Positions 34,782-43,832 of a stretch of DNA of 64,000 bases are shown piece after piece. The translations under genes and the position numbers were made by a program. Numbering within the stretch: position 1 is the stretch's first letter; each line of letters begins with the position of its first letter. Under the pieces are notes generated by a model. The model searched no databases. It saw only the letters and a program-made list of their open reading frames with translations, and was not told the DNA's origin. The stretch spans positions 11,782-75,781 of the forward strand of contig UQVS01000010.1 in NCBI GenBank assembly GCA_900544615.1. Direction: 5' to 3'. Origin of the DNA: an uncultured Oscillibacter sp. (GTDB lineage Bacteria; Bacillota; Clostridia; Oscillospirales; Oscillospiraceae).

Positions 34782-35110
34782 GGCCGACCACCTCCCGCCT
34801 GTCTGTTTTCCATCTTATTATATTATTATAAACGGTTCCGGCGGGTTTGAAAAGCCCTTTCCCGGCGGGACGGTCAAACCGGGATGTATCGGACAGGGCA
34901 AACGATTGCATTCCGAAGAGCCGTATCCAGTCAGGAAAAAGATATTATCTCTGCTTATAATATCTCTGCTTTCAACAAAAAGGTATTACTTTTGAAGATG
35001 AATTTGATGCGTATTTTGTGTTGCTATTTTCCTGATTTTTTTGTATGATAATTCCATTGATTCCCGGACTTTTGGCCGGGATCGGATAATATGAAGGAGG
35101 ATTTACTGAA
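34782..35110 (+). promoter_or_regulatory. intergenic region with the BMP-gene promoter
   Basis: The divergent gap of 329 bases holds TTGCTA (35021-35026), 17 bases, TATGAT (35044-35049), driving the BMP lipoprotein gene. There is also an 11-base direct repeat, TATCTCTGCTT at 34946-34956 and 34961-34971. I looked for a purine riboswitch, expected with nucleoside transport genes, and did not find one. Confidence 0.6.
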
Positions 35111-36337
35111 ATGAAGAAGTTTTTTGCTCTGCTCCTCAGTCTCACGATGATCCTCGCCCTGACTGCCTGCGGCGGTTCCAAGAGCGAAGATACTACCCCT
35201 GCGGATTCCGATACCCAGGAGCCTGCCTCCGATTTCAAGGTTGGCTTCATCACCCTGCATGACGAGAACTCCACCTACGACCTGAACTTCATCAACGCCG
35301 CCAAGGCTGCCTGCGAGAAGCTGGGCGTTGAGTATACCCTGATCACCAACGTTCCCGAAGGACAGGAGTGCTACGATAAGGCTGCTGAGCTGGCTGACGC
35401 CGGCTGCAACATCATTTTCGCCGACTCTTTCGGTCATGAGGACTACATGATTCAGGCTGCCAAGGAATTCCCCAATGTGCAGTTCTGCCACTCCACCGGC
35501 ACCAAGGCGCACACCGAGGGCCTGGACAACTACCACAACACTTTCGCCTCCATCTATGAGGGCCGTTATCTGGCCGGTATTGCCGCCGGTATGAAGCTCA
35601 ACGAGATGATCGACAGCGGCAAGATCACCGCCGATCAGGCCAAGATCGGCTATGTGGGCGCATTCACCTATGCCGAGGTTATCTCCGGCTACACTTCCTT
35701 CTTCCTGGGCGCACGCTCTGTCTGCCCCAGCGCTTCCATGGAAGTGACCTTCACCGGCAGCTGGTATGACGAGACCGCCGAGAAGGAAGGCGCCAACAAG
35801 CTGATCGCTGACGGCTGCGTTCTCATCAGCCAGCACGCCGACTCCATGGGCGCTCCCACTGCCTGCGAGACCGCCGGCGTCCCCAACGTTTCCTACAACG
35901 GCTCTACCGAGTCCGTCGGCCCCAACACCTACATCGTTTCCTCCCGTATCGACTGGGAGCCTTACTATGAGTATGCCATCACCGCTGCCATGAACGGCGA
36001 TCCCATCGACACCGACTGGACCGGCACGCTGGCTACCGGCTCCGTGGTACTCACCGACCTCAACGCCAACGTTGCCGCCGAGGGTACGCAGGAAGCCATC
36101 GACGCTGCCAAGGCCGAACTGGAAGCCGGCACCCGTCAGGTCTTTGACGTGACCACCTTCACCGTGGACGGCCAGCAGGTTGAAAGCTATCAGGCCGACG
36201 TTGACACCGACGCCAACTACACCCCCGATACCGAGGTTGTCGAGAACGGCGCTTTCCAGGAGTCCAAGTTCCGTTCCGCTCCTTACTTCGATCTGCGGAT
36301 CGACGGCATCACCCTGCTGGACGAAGCTTACGGCTAA
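35111..36337 (+). CDS. BMP-family substrate-binding lipoprotein of a nucleoside ABC transporter
   Basis: 408 residues. A lipoprotein signal peptide (MKKFFALLLSLTMILALTAC, Cys20) is followed by a Ser/Thr/Asp linker and a type I periplasmic-binding fold typical of basic membrane proteins (VGFITLHDENSTYDLNF; AGCNIIFADSFGHEDYM; IGYVGAFTYAEVISGYTSFFLGA; ADGCVLISQHADS). BMP proteins bind purine nucleosides. The three transporter genes follow, then purA and purB. A terminator separates it from the ATPase gene, allowing more binding protein than transporter. Confidence 0.9.
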   Translation: MKKFFALLLSLTMILALTACGGSKSEDTTPADSDTQEPASDFKVGFITLHDENSTYDLNFINAAKAACEKLGVEYTLITNVPEGQECYDKAAELADAGCNIIFADSFGHEDYMIQAAKEFPNVQFCHSTGTKAHTEGLDNYHNTFASIYEGRYLAGIAAGMKLNEMIDSGKITADQAKIGYVGAFTYAEVISGYTSFFLGARSVCPSASMEVTFTGSWYDETAEKEGANKLIADGCVLISQHADSMGAPTACETAGVPNVSYNGSTESVGPNTYIVSSRIDWEPYYEYAITAAMNGDPIDTDWTGTLATGSVVLTDLNANVAAEGTQEAIDAAKAELEAGTRQVFDVTTFTVDGQQVESYQADVDTDANYTPDTEVVENGAFQESKFRSAPYFDLRIDGITLLDEAYG

Positions 36338-36364
36338 GCATCGCTAAGATCATACCCTCTCTTG

Positions 36365-36395
36365 ACCGGGCTGCCGACAGGCAGCCCGGTTTCCC
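36365..36395 (+). terminator. intrinsic terminator after the BMP gene
   Basis: ACCGGGCTGCC (36365-36375) pairs with GGCAGCCCGGT (36380-36390), then TTTCCCC. Probably partial, given the transporter genes downstream. Confidence 0.8.
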
Positions 36396-36479
36396 CTTAT
36401 AAGTGATGCTTCGCCGCGCTTTTTCACAGTTTTTTCCGCTATGAGCCGGAAAATTTTCCGGGCGAGATATGACTATGGA

Positions 36480-36508
36480 TTTACAATCCGGCGGGGGTAT
36501 GCTAAAAT
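36480..36508 (+). promoter_or_regulatory. promoter of the ABC transporter genes
   Basis: TTTACA (36480-36485), 17 bases, TAAAAT (36503-36508). Confidence 0.75.
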
Positions 36509-36575
36509 AATTGTGTCTTTACAAATTGGGCGGACGGCAAATACAGCCCCGGCCGAAGAAGAAAGGGTGACTGCC

Positions 36576-38108
36576 TTGGGAACTGCATATGCGGTTAAAA
36601 TGGAAAACGTGACAAAGCGCTTTGGAAAGGTCGTGGCCAACAACGCCGTGAATCTGGAACTGCGCGAGGGCGAGATCCTGTCTCTGCTGGGCGAAAACGG
36701 CAGCGGCAAGACCACGCTGATGAATATGCTTTCCGGCATCTATTTCCCCGATGAGGGCCAGATCTACATCCACGGCAAGCCTGTGACCATCGCCTCCCCC
36801 AAGGATGCGTTCAATCTGGGCATCGGCATGATCCATCAGCACTTCAAGCTGGTGGATGTGTTCACCGCCACGGAGAACATCGTTCTGGGTCTGGAGGGAA
36901 AGCTGAATCTGGTGGAGGCCGGAAAAAAGGTCCGGGAGATCTGTGAGAAATACGGCTTCGACATTGACCCGGATCAGAAGATCTACGATATGTCCGTTTC
37001 CCAGAAGCAGACGGTGGAGATCGTAAAGGTACTCTACCGGGGGGCGGATATCCTGATTCTGGACGAGCCGACTGCCGTACTGACCCCGCAGGAGACGGAT
37101 AAGCTGTTCCAGATCATGCGGAACATGAAAGCGGACGGCAAGTCCCTCATCATCATCACCCACAAGCTCCATGAGGTGCTGGAGGTCTCCGACCGGGTGG
37201 CGGTACTCCGCAAGGGTGAGTATATCGGAGATGTGGCCACCAGGGACGCCAACCAGCAGTCCCTGACGGATATGATGGTGGGCCACAGCGTCACGCTGAA
37301 TATTGACCGGCCGGAGCCGGTGAATGTGACGCCCCGTCTGGTGCTGGACGGCCTGACGGTTTACGATGAGCTGGGTGTCAAGCGGCTGGACAATGTGAGC
37401 TTCACCGTCAACGCCGGCGAGGTACTGGGCGTGGCCGGTGTGGCCGGCAGCGGCCAGCGGGAGCTGCTGGAATCCATCGCGGGTCTTTATCCCATTGCCT
37501 CCGGCACCGTGACCTATTACGACCCCAAGGACGGCAAAACCAAAAATCTGGTGGGCATGGATCCCATGGACATCCGCAAGCACGGCATCGCCATGTCCTT
37601 CGTGCCGGAGGACCGGCTGGGCATGGGCCTGGTTGGCTCCATGGGCATGACCGGCAACATGATGCTTCGCTCCTGGAGGAAGGGCCACGGCGTGTTCCTG
37701 AACCGAAAGGACCCGGAGGATCTGGCCAAGCGCATCTGGCAGGAACTGGACGTGGTGACGCCCAGCACCAATTTCCCGGTGCGGCGGATGTCCGGCGGCA
37801 ATGTGCAGAAGGTTCTGGTGGGCCGCGAGATCGCGCAGGCCCCGTCCGTGCTGATGACGGCTTACGCCGTCCGCGGTCTGGATATCAATACATCCTATAC
37901 GATTTACAACCTGCTGACAGAGCAGAAAATGAAGGGCATCGCCGTGGTATACGTGGGCGAGGATCTGGACGTGCTGCTGGAGCTGTGCGACCGGATCGTG
38001 GTTCTGTGCGGCGGTCAGGTGTCCGGCGTGGTGGATGCCCGCACCGCCGACAAGCGGCAGGTGGGCGCCCTGATGACCCAGATGGAAGGAGGCAAGGCAG
38101 ATGAATAA
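36576..38108 (+). CDS. nucleoside ABC transporter ATP-binding protein (two fused NBDs)
   Basis: 510 residues from a TTG at 36576, preceded by AAAGGGTG; an in-frame GTG at 36567 is an alternative and an ATG at 36600 has no ribosome site. NBD1: LLGENGSGKTT, signature region MSVSQKQTVEIVKVL, Walker B ILILDEPTAVL. NBD2 has the degenerate Walker A VAGVAGSGQRELL and MSGGNVQKVLVGREIA, normal for NupO/RbsA-like ATPases. It energises uptake through the two permeases that follow. It overlaps the next gene by eight bases. Confidence 0.9.
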   Translation: MGTAYAVKMENVTKRFGKVVANNAVNLELREGEILSLLGENGSGKTTLMNMLSGIYFPDEGQIYIHGKPVTIASPKDAFNLGIGMIHQHFKLVDVFTATENIVLGLEGKLNLVEAGKKVREICEKYGFDIDPDQKIYDMSVSQKQTVEIVKVLYRGADILILDEPTAVLTPQETDKLFQIMRNMKADGKSLIIITHKLHEVLEVSDRVAVLRKGEYIGDVATRDANQQSLTDMMVGHSVTLNIDRPEPVNVTPRLVLDGLTVYDELGVKRLDNVSFTVNAGEVLGVAGVAGSGQRELLESIAGLYPIASGTVTYYDPKDGKTKNLVGMDPMDIRKHGIAMSFVPEDRLGMGLVGSMGMTGNMMLRSWRKGHGVFLNRKDPEDLAKRIWQELDVVTPSTNFPVRRMSGGNVQKVLVGREIAQAPSVLMTAYAVRGLDINTSYTIYNLLTEQKMKGIAVVYVGEDLDVLLELCDRIVVLCGGQVSGVVDARTADKRQVGALMTQMEGGKADE

Positions 38109-39195
38109 GAAACAGTCCCTGTTCCACATTGCCAAGCGGGACGCGCTGCCGTGGTACAAGAGCTTCGCCATCCGGGGCTGCGCCATTGTGCTGGCGCTGA
38201 TCGTCTGCGCCGTCGTCACCATGCTGATGACCGGCGAAAACCCCGTCAGCATTTATGCAACGATTTTCAAGGGCGCCTTCGGCTCCGCCCGAAAGACCTG
38301 GGTCACATTCCAGAATCTGGCGGTGCTGCTGGGGATTTCTCTGGCGGTGACGCCGGCGTTCAAAATGCGGTTCTGGAATATCGGCGCAGAGGGGCAGGTA
38401 CTCATCGGCTGCCTTGCCACTGCGGCCTGCATGATCTGTCTGGGCGATAAACTGCCAAACGCCGTGCTGATTCTCGTCAGCCTGATCGCGGCGCTGGCCG
38501 CCGGCGGCCTGTGGGGTTTTCTGCCCGCTTTCTTCAAGGCAAAATGGAACACCAACGAGACGCTGTTCACCCTGATGATGAACTACATTGCCACCCAGCT
38601 GGCGGCGTTCTTTATCATTGTGTGGGAGGTCCCCAAGGGCGCAGGCAAGATCGGCATCATCAACCAGAATACGGAGGCCGGGTGGCTGCCGGTTGTCGGC
38701 GGGCAGAAGTACCTGCTGGTGATTCTGGTGGTGGCGATCCTGACGGTGTTTATGTATATCTATCTGAATTACAGCAAGCACGGCTATGAGATCGCCGTGG
38801 TGGGCGAGAGCCAGCGGACGGCCAGCTATGCCGGCATTAAAGTGGAGCGGGTCATTATCCGCACCATGGTGCTCTCCGGCGCGGTGTGCGGCCTGATGGG
38901 GCTGCTGCTGACGGCGGGCACGGATCACACCCTTACCACCACCATCGTTGGCGGCCGGGGCTTCACCGCCGTCATGGTATCCTGGATGGCGAAGTTCAAC
39001 CCCATCATTATGGTGTTCACCAGCCTGCTGCTGGTGGTTCTGGGGCGGGGCGCCAGCGAAATTTCCAGCACCTTCGGCCTGAACCAGTCCTTCTCCGATA
39101 TTCTCACCGGCATCATCCTGTTTTTCATCATCGGCAGCGAATTCTTCATCACCTATCAGGTCAGCCTGCGCAAGAGCGGAAAGAAGGAGGCATAA
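38101..39195 (+). CDS. nucleoside ABC transporter permease 1
   Basis: 364 residues with about nine to ten membrane helices and the BPD_transp_2 pattern (ISLAVTPAFKMRFWNIGAEGQVLIGCLA; GGRGFTAVMVSWMAKFNP). The segment FWNIGAEGQ is typical of NupP/YufP-type nucleoside permeases. It overlaps the ATPase gene by eight bases and is followed after three bases by the second permease. Confidence 0.92.
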   Translation: MNKKQSLFHIAKRDALPWYKSFAIRGCAIVLALIVCAVVTMLMTGENPVSIYATIFKGAFGSARKTWVTFQNLAVLLGISLAVTPAFKMRFWNIGAEGQVLIGCLATAACMICLGDKLPNAVLILVSLIAALAAGGLWGFLPAFFKAKWNTNETLFTLMMNYIATQLAAFFIIVWEVPKGAGKIGIINQNTEAGWLPVVGGQKYLLVILVVAILTVFMYIYLNYSKHGYEIAVVGESQRTASYAGIKVERVIIRTMVLSGAVCGLMGLLLTAGTDHTLTTTIVGGRGFTAVMVSWMAKFNPIIMVFTSLLLVVLGRGASEISSTFGLNQSFSDILTGIILFFIIGSEFFITYQVSLRKSGKKEA

Positions 39196-39198
39196 GCT

Positions 39199-40194
39199 AT
39201 GTTTTTTGATTTTGCATCGTTCCTTCCCCGGGCCGTGATGCAGGGCATCCCCCTGCTGTACGGCAGCACCGGCGAGATCCTGACGGAGAAATCCGGCAAC
39301 CTGAATCTGGGTATCCCCGGCATCATGTATGTGGGCGGTATCTGCGGCGTTATCGGCGCGTTCTTCTATGAGCAGGCGGTTCCGGCGGCGGAGATGAACG
39401 GCCTGCTGGCGGTTGGGATCCCCATGCTCTGCTCCCTGCTTGGCTCCCTGCTGATGGGGCTGCTGTACTGCCTGCTGACCGTGACGCTGCGGGCCAATCA
39501 GAACGTCACCGGTCTGGCCATGACCACCTTCGGCGTGGGCGTGGGCAACTTCTTCGGCGGTTCCCTGATCAAGCTGACCGGCAGCGAGGTTCCCTCCATC
39601 GCCCTCTCTGCTACCAGCGCCTACTTCAGCAAGTCCCTGCCCTTTGCCGGGAAGCTGGGGGTGTTTGGCCAGATGTTCCTGTCCTACGGCTTTCTGGCAT
39701 ATCTGGCCATTGTGCTGGCGCTGTTCAGCTCCTATTTCCTCAAGCATACCCGCGCGGGCCTGCACCTGCGGGCTGTGGGCGAGAGCGCTTCCACAGCCGA
39801 CGCCGCCGGTATCAACGTGACCAAGTACAAGTATCTGGCCACCTGCATCGGCAGCATGATCGCCGGACTCGGCGGACTGTACTATGTCATGGACTACGCC
39901 TGCGGCGTCTGGTCCAATAACGCCTTCGGCGACCGGGGCTGGCTGGCCATCGCACTGGTGATTTTCACCATCTGGCGTCCCAATGTCAGCGTGCTGGCCT
40001 CCATCCTGTTCGGCGGCTTCTACATTCTCTACCTCTACATCCCCACAGGAACCAATCTGGCAATCAAGGAGCTTTACAAAATGCTCCCCTATGTGGTGAC
40101 GCTGGCGGTTCTGATCATCGTGTCCCTGCGGAAAAAGCGGGAGGATCAGCCTCCTGCGTCTCTGGGACTCAGCTTCTTCCGGGAAGAACGGTAA
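39199..40194 (+). CDS. nucleoside ABC transporter permease 2
   Basis: 331 residues, about nine membrane helices. The segment PLLYGSTGEILTEKSGNLNLGIPGIMYVGG is the signature of the NupQ/YufQ-type partner permease. With permease 1 it forms the heterodimeric channel for purine nucleosides. A strong terminator follows. Confidence 0.92.
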   Translation: MFFDFASFLPRAVMQGIPLLYGSTGEILTEKSGNLNLGIPGIMYVGGICGVIGAFFYEQAVPAAEMNGLLAVGIPMLCSLLGSLLMGLLYCLLTVTLRANQNVTGLAMTTFGVGVGNFFGGSLIKLTGSEVPSIALSATSAYFSKSLPFAGKLGVFGQMFLSYGFLAYLAIVLALFSSYFLKHTRAGLHLRAVGESASTADAAGINVTKYKYLATCIGSMIAGLGGLYYVMDYACGVWSNNAFGDRGWLAIALVIFTIWRPNVSVLASILFGGFYILYLYIPTGTNLAIKELYKMLPYVVTLAVLIIVSLRKKREDQPPASLGLSFFREER

Positions 40195-40198
40195 GTGA

Positions 40199-40230
40199 AA
40201 AGCGGCTTTCTGTTGGAAAGCCGCTTTTTT
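40199..40230 (+). terminator. intrinsic terminator of the ABC transporter operon
   Basis: AAAGCGGCTTTC (40199-40210) pairs with GAAAGCCGCTTT (40216-40227), followed by further T. Confidence 0.92.
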
Positions 40231-40365
40231 ACGCAAAAAAGGTCAACCAATCGCAGAAATAATTAAAAGCCAGAAATCATTAGTAAAAATTATAATAGAT
40301 ATGTGAATTTCCTGCTTTTCTTACGGGAAAAACCATTCTATAATGGATCGGTTGAAAAAATAAAT

Positions 40366-40398
40366 CCAAACTGTGCAGCTGCTGCACAGGAATCTTGG
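40366..40398 (+). promoter_or_regulatory. purA: leader hairpin just before the purA ribosome site
   Basis: CTGTGCAG (40371-40378) and CTGCACAG (40382-40389) form a perfect 8-bp stem with a three-base loop; an outer CCAA/TTGG pair (40366-40369 with 40395-40398) would cover the first bases of the Shine-Dalgarno GGGAGG (40397-40402). TATAAT boxes are at 40291-40296 and 40339-40344, neither with a good -35. Confidence 0.5.
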
Positions 40399-40410
40399 GA
40401 GGCAATGAAT

Positions 40411-41685
40411 ATGGCGAACTGTGCAATCGTTGGTATTAACTGGGGCGATGAGGGAAAAGGCCGCATGGTGGACTACCTCACCAGCCATTATGACGTGGTG
40501 GTGCGGTATCAGGGCGGCGGCAACGCCGGCCATACCGTGGTGAATGACAAGGGTACCTTTGCCCTGCATCTGCTGCCCTCCGGCATTTTCCGGGAGGGTG
40601 TGGTGAACATTCTGGGAAACGGCGTGGCGCTGGACTGCGAGAACCTGCTGAATGAGATGAACACCATCCGGAATGCGGGCGTCCCCATCACCCCGGAGAA
40701 TCTGAAGATCAGCGACCGGGCGTCCCTGCTGCTGCCCTGGCACCGGGAACTGGACGGTCTGGAAGAGGCCCGTCTGGCGGACAAGAAGTACGGTTCCACC
40801 AAGCAGGGAATCGCGCCGTTCTACTCTGACAAGTACCAGAAAAAGACGGTGATGGCCGGGGAGCTGCTGCATCCGCAGCACCTGAAGGAGCATCTGGCAG
40901 ATCTGCTGGAGTGGAAGAACCTGACCCTCCAGAAAGTGTACGGCGCCAAGGGCTATACCTTGGAGGAGCTGCTAAACTGGGTGGATACCTACTGCGAGGC
41001 GGTCAAGCCCTATATCACGGATACCACCCGCTTCCTGCGGGATGCCCAGAAGGCGGGCAAGTCCATCCTCTTTGAGGCCCAGCTGGGCGCGCTCCGGGAC
41101 CTGGATTACGGTATCTATCCCTACACCACCTCCTCCAACTCCGTGGCGGCCTATGCCCCTGTGGGTTCCGGCCTGCCTACCGCCAAGCTGGACGAGGTTG
41201 TGGGCGTGGTGAAGGCTTATTCCTCCTGCGTGGGCGAGGGCCCCTTTGTGTGTGAAATGTTCGGGGAAGAGGGCCAGAAGCTCCGGGATGCCGGTGGGGA
41301 GTACGGCGCAAAGACCGGCCGTCCCCGCCGGGTCGGTCCTATCGATCTGGTGGCCACCCGCTACGGCGTGCAGGTTCAGGGCGCGACCAACATTGCCCTG
41401 ACCAAGCTGGATATTCTCAGCTATATGGACAAGATCCCCGTCTGCGCCCACTATGAGCTGGACGGCCAGCAGACCGATGAGTTCCCGTTCCCTGTCTGTT
41501 TGCAGGATGCCAAGCCGGTGGTTGAATATGTGGACGGTTGGCAGAGCGACATTTCCAAGGCCCGCAGCTGGGAAGATCTGCCGGAGAATGCCCGGAAGTA
41601 CGTGGAGTATGTGGAGAAGGCCATTGGCTGCCACATCGGCTATGTATCTGTGGGCGCAGAGCGGGACAGCCTGATTATCCGGTAA
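40411..41685 (+). CDS. purA: adenylosuccinate synthetase
   Basis: 424 residues from ATG 40411, eight bases after GGGAGG; an ATG two codons earlier is too close to that site. The GTP-binding start IVGINWGDEGKGRMVDYL, the QGGGNAGHTVV loop, GSTKQGIAPFYSDK and PRRVGPIDLVATRYG are canonical. It joins aspartate to IMP with GTP hydrolysis, the first step to AMP. purB follows 90 bases downstream, giving the full IMP-to-AMP branch. Confidence 0.96.
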   Translation: MANCAIVGINWGDEGKGRMVDYLTSHYDVVVRYQGGGNAGHTVVNDKGTFALHLLPSGIFREGVVNILGNGVALDCENLLNEMNTIRNAGVPITPENLKISDRASLLLPWHRELDGLEEARLADKKYGSTKQGIAPFYSDKYQKKTVMAGELLHPQHLKEHLADLLEWKNLTLQKVYGAKGYTLEELLNWVDTYCEAVKPYITDTTRFLRDAQKAGKSILFEAQLGALRDLDYGIYPYTTSSNSVAAYAPVGSGLPTAKLDEVVGVVKAYSSCVGEGPFVCEMFGEEGQKLRDAGGEYGAKTGRPRRVGPIDLVATRYGVQVQGATNIALTKLDILSYMDKIPVCAHYELDGQQTDEFPFPVCLQDAKPVVEYVDGWQSDISKARSWEDLPENARKYVEYVEKAIGCHIGYVSVGAERDSLIIR

Positions 41686-41775
41686 CAATACTGTTGGTTT
41701 CCCGACGCAGACAGGGAACTGCTACGCCGGTTTCCGGCGGACTCTATGTAATATTCTGAGTGGAGAGGAACATTT

Positions 41776-43194
41776 ATGAGCAAGGATACGTATGAATCCC
41801 CATTGGCTTCCCGCTATGCGTCCCGGTATATGCTGCACCTGTTTTCCCCGGATATGCGGTTCCAGACCTGGCGGCGGCTGTGGGTGGAACTGGCACGGGC
41901 GGAGCATGATCTGGGCCTGCCCATTACGGCGGAGCAGGTGGCGGAGCTGGAAGCCCATGTGACCGATATCGACTATGCGGCTGCAGAACAGCGGGAAAAG
42001 GAAGTCCGCCACGACGTCATGGCCCATGTGTATGCTTACGGGCTGGCAGCCCCTTCTGCGGCCGGCATCATCCATCTGGGGGCCACCAGCTGCTATGTCA
42101 CCGACAATGCAGACCTGATCCTGTACCGGGACGGCCTGAAGTATCTCCGGGGACAGATCCTGTCCGTGATGCTGAATCTCTCTGCCTTTATCCGGCGGTA
42201 TGCCGCCACGCCGACGCTGGGCTATACCCATTACCAGCCTGCCCAGCCGGTGACGGTGGGCAAGCGGGCCGCGCTGTGGATGCAGGATTTCCGTTCCGAT
42301 CTGGAGGAGCTGGATCATGTGCTGGCTGCCATGCGTTTTCTGGGCTGCCGGGGTACCACCGGCACGGAAGCCAGCTTCATGGATCTCTTTGAGGGGGACG
42401 GAGCGAAAATCGACGAAATGAACCGCCGGATCGCCGCAGCCTTTGGCTTTGACAAGTGCTTCTCCGTCTGCGGCCAGACCTATCCCCGGAAAGCCGACAG
42501 CCGCATCCTGAACGTGCTTTCCTCCATTGCCCAGAGCGCTTACCGCATGGCCAACGACATTCGTCTTTTGCAGCATGACCGGCAGGTGGAGGAACCCTTT
42601 GAGAAGAACCAGATCGGCTCCAGCGCCATGGCCTACAAGCGCAATCCCATGCGTTCCGAGCGGATCTGCTCTCTGAGCCGCTACCTGATGGCGGACGCCG
42701 CCAACGCGCCTATGACGGCCTCCGTCCAGTGGATGGAGCGGACGCTGGACGATTCTGCCAACCGCCGGATCTCTCTGCCGGAGGGCTTCCTCTGCGCGGA
42801 TGCGGTGCTGCGGCTGTGCCAGAATGTGACCAACGGCCTCCACGTCAACGAGAAGATCGTGGACCGTACCATCCGGGAGTATCTGCCGTTTCTGGCCACG
42901 GAAAACATCATGATGGAGGCTGTGAAGCGGGGCGGCAACCGGCAGGAGCTGCACGAGAAGATTCGCCAGCACTCCATGGCGGCGACGGCCCGGATGAAAG
43001 AGGGCGAACCCTGCGACCTGCTGGACCGTCTGGCCGCCGACCCGGCCTTCGGCATGACCCGCGCGGAACTGGATGCCGTGATGGATCCTTCCCTGTACAT
43101 CGGCCGCTGCAAGGAGCAGGCTGAACAGCTGCTGGCGGAGTATGCGCCGCTGCTGGCGGACGCTAAGACTGCCGATGGCGCCATCAGCCTGTGA
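41776..43194 (+). CDS. purB: adenylosuccinate lyase
   Basis: 472 residues of the fumarase/aspartase superfamily. Motifs include HDVMAHVYAYG, LGATSCYVTDNADL, TPTLGYTHYQPAQPVTVGKRAALW and the catalytic-serine loop GSSAMAYKRNPMRSERICSL. It removes fumarate from adenylosuccinate and from SAICAR. The ribosome site GGAGAGG precedes the ATG. Cotranscription with purA is likely. Confidence 0.96.
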   Translation: MSKDTYESPLASRYASRYMLHLFSPDMRFQTWRRLWVELARAEHDLGLPITAEQVAELEAHVTDIDYAAAEQREKEVRHDVMAHVYAYGLAAPSAAGIIHLGATSCYVTDNADLILYRDGLKYLRGQILSVMLNLSAFIRRYAATPTLGYTHYQPAQPVTVGKRAALWMQDFRSDLEELDHVLAAMRFLGCRGTTGTEASFMDLFEGDGAKIDEMNRRIAAAFGFDKCFSVCGQTYPRKADSRILNVLSSIAQSAYRMANDIRLLQHDRQVEEPFEKNQIGSSAMAYKRNPMRSERICSLSRYLMADAANAPMTASVQWMERTLDDSANRRISLPEGFLCADAVLRLCQNVTNGLHVNEKIVDRTIREYLPFLATENIMMEAVKRGGNRQELHEKIRQHSMAATARMKEGEPCDLLDRLAADPAFGMTRAELDAVMDPSLYIGRCKEQAEQLLAEYAPLLADAKTADGAISL

Positions 43195-43207
43195 TGGAAA
43201 TCGGAAT

Positions 43208-43247
43208 AAAAAAGCGTGGACTTTTTCAAAAGTCCACGCTTTTTTTG
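43208..43247. terminator. bidirectional intrinsic terminator
   Basis: AAAAGCGTGGACTTT and AAAGTCCACGCTTTT pair in a near-perfect stem with A and T tracts on both sides. It serves purB and may also catch minus-strand transcription from folA. Confidence 0.93.
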
Positions 43248-43331
43248 CGGAAAAACCCCACCGGCGCAGCCGGTGGGGAAGTTAGCTCAGTCTCTGAAAC
43301 CGATTGCCGGGGCAAGCGAAGAAAGCAGAGG

Positions 43332-43823
43332 TCACTTTTCCTCGCGGACATACTCCACAAACTGATAGGTCAGGCCGTTTTCCGTGACAGGGGCCTCTGC
43401 GCACGCTTCCGCCCATTCCGGCAGACTGTCCAGATCGGGAAAGAAAGTGTCGGCGTCCGTCACAGCAGCGTTCACACGGGTGATGTATGCCCGGCTGCAC
43501 CGATCCAGCAGGGCGGCGTAAATACTGCCGCCGCCGATCAGCCAGACGTCGCTGCCGCCGCCTGCCAGTGCCAGCGCCTCTGCCGGACTGTGAACCACCT
43601 CGCAGCCCTCCCGCTGAAAAGCGGGATCTCTGGTAATGACGATGTTCCGCCGTTTGGGCAGGGGCCTGCCGCCGGGGAAGGAGTCCAGCGTTTTCCGGCC
43701 CATAATCAGGGTGCCGCCGGCGGTGAGGGTGCGGAAGCGCTTCATGTCCCCCGGCAGGGAGAACAGCAGACCGTTATCCCGGCCAATGGCCCAGTTCCGA
43801 TCCACAGCAACAATCGCGTTCAT
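43332..43823 (-). CDS. folA: dihydrofolate reductase
   Basis: 163 residues. It starts MNAIVAVDRNWAIGRDNGLL, with the substrate loop LPGDMKRFRTLT (catalytic Asp), NADPH-binding LIMGRKTLDSFP and WLIGGGSIY. It reduces dihydrofolate made by thyA, which ends nine bases upstream. AAGGAGG precedes the ATG. With the folT riboswitch at 17 kb it marks folate economy. Confidence 0.95.
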   Translation of the reverse strand: MNAIVAVDRNWAIGRDNGLLFSLPGDMKRFRTLTAGGTLIMGRKTLDSFPGGRPLPKRRNIVITRDPAFQREGCEVVHSPAEALALAGGGSDVWLIGGGSIYAALLDRCSRAYITRVNAAVTDADTFFPDLDSLPEWAEACAEAPVTENGLTYQFVEYVREEK

Positions 43824-43832
43824 GGCTCCTCC

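Noticed and set aside
34946..34971. 11-base direct repeat TATCTCTGCTT upstream of the BMP gene
   Set aside because: Two copies only, 50 bases or more upstream of the promoter, in AT-rich sequence; too little to call a regulatory site.
37400..37900. Degenerate Walker A and B in the second half of the ABC ATPase
   Set aside because: Normal for the RbsA/NupO type of two-domain nucleotide-binding proteins.
37885..40236. 783-codon minus-strand frame opposite the ABC permeases
   Set aside because: Same effect of GC-rich codons of membrane proteins read backwards; rich in His, Gln and Asp, no ribosome site.
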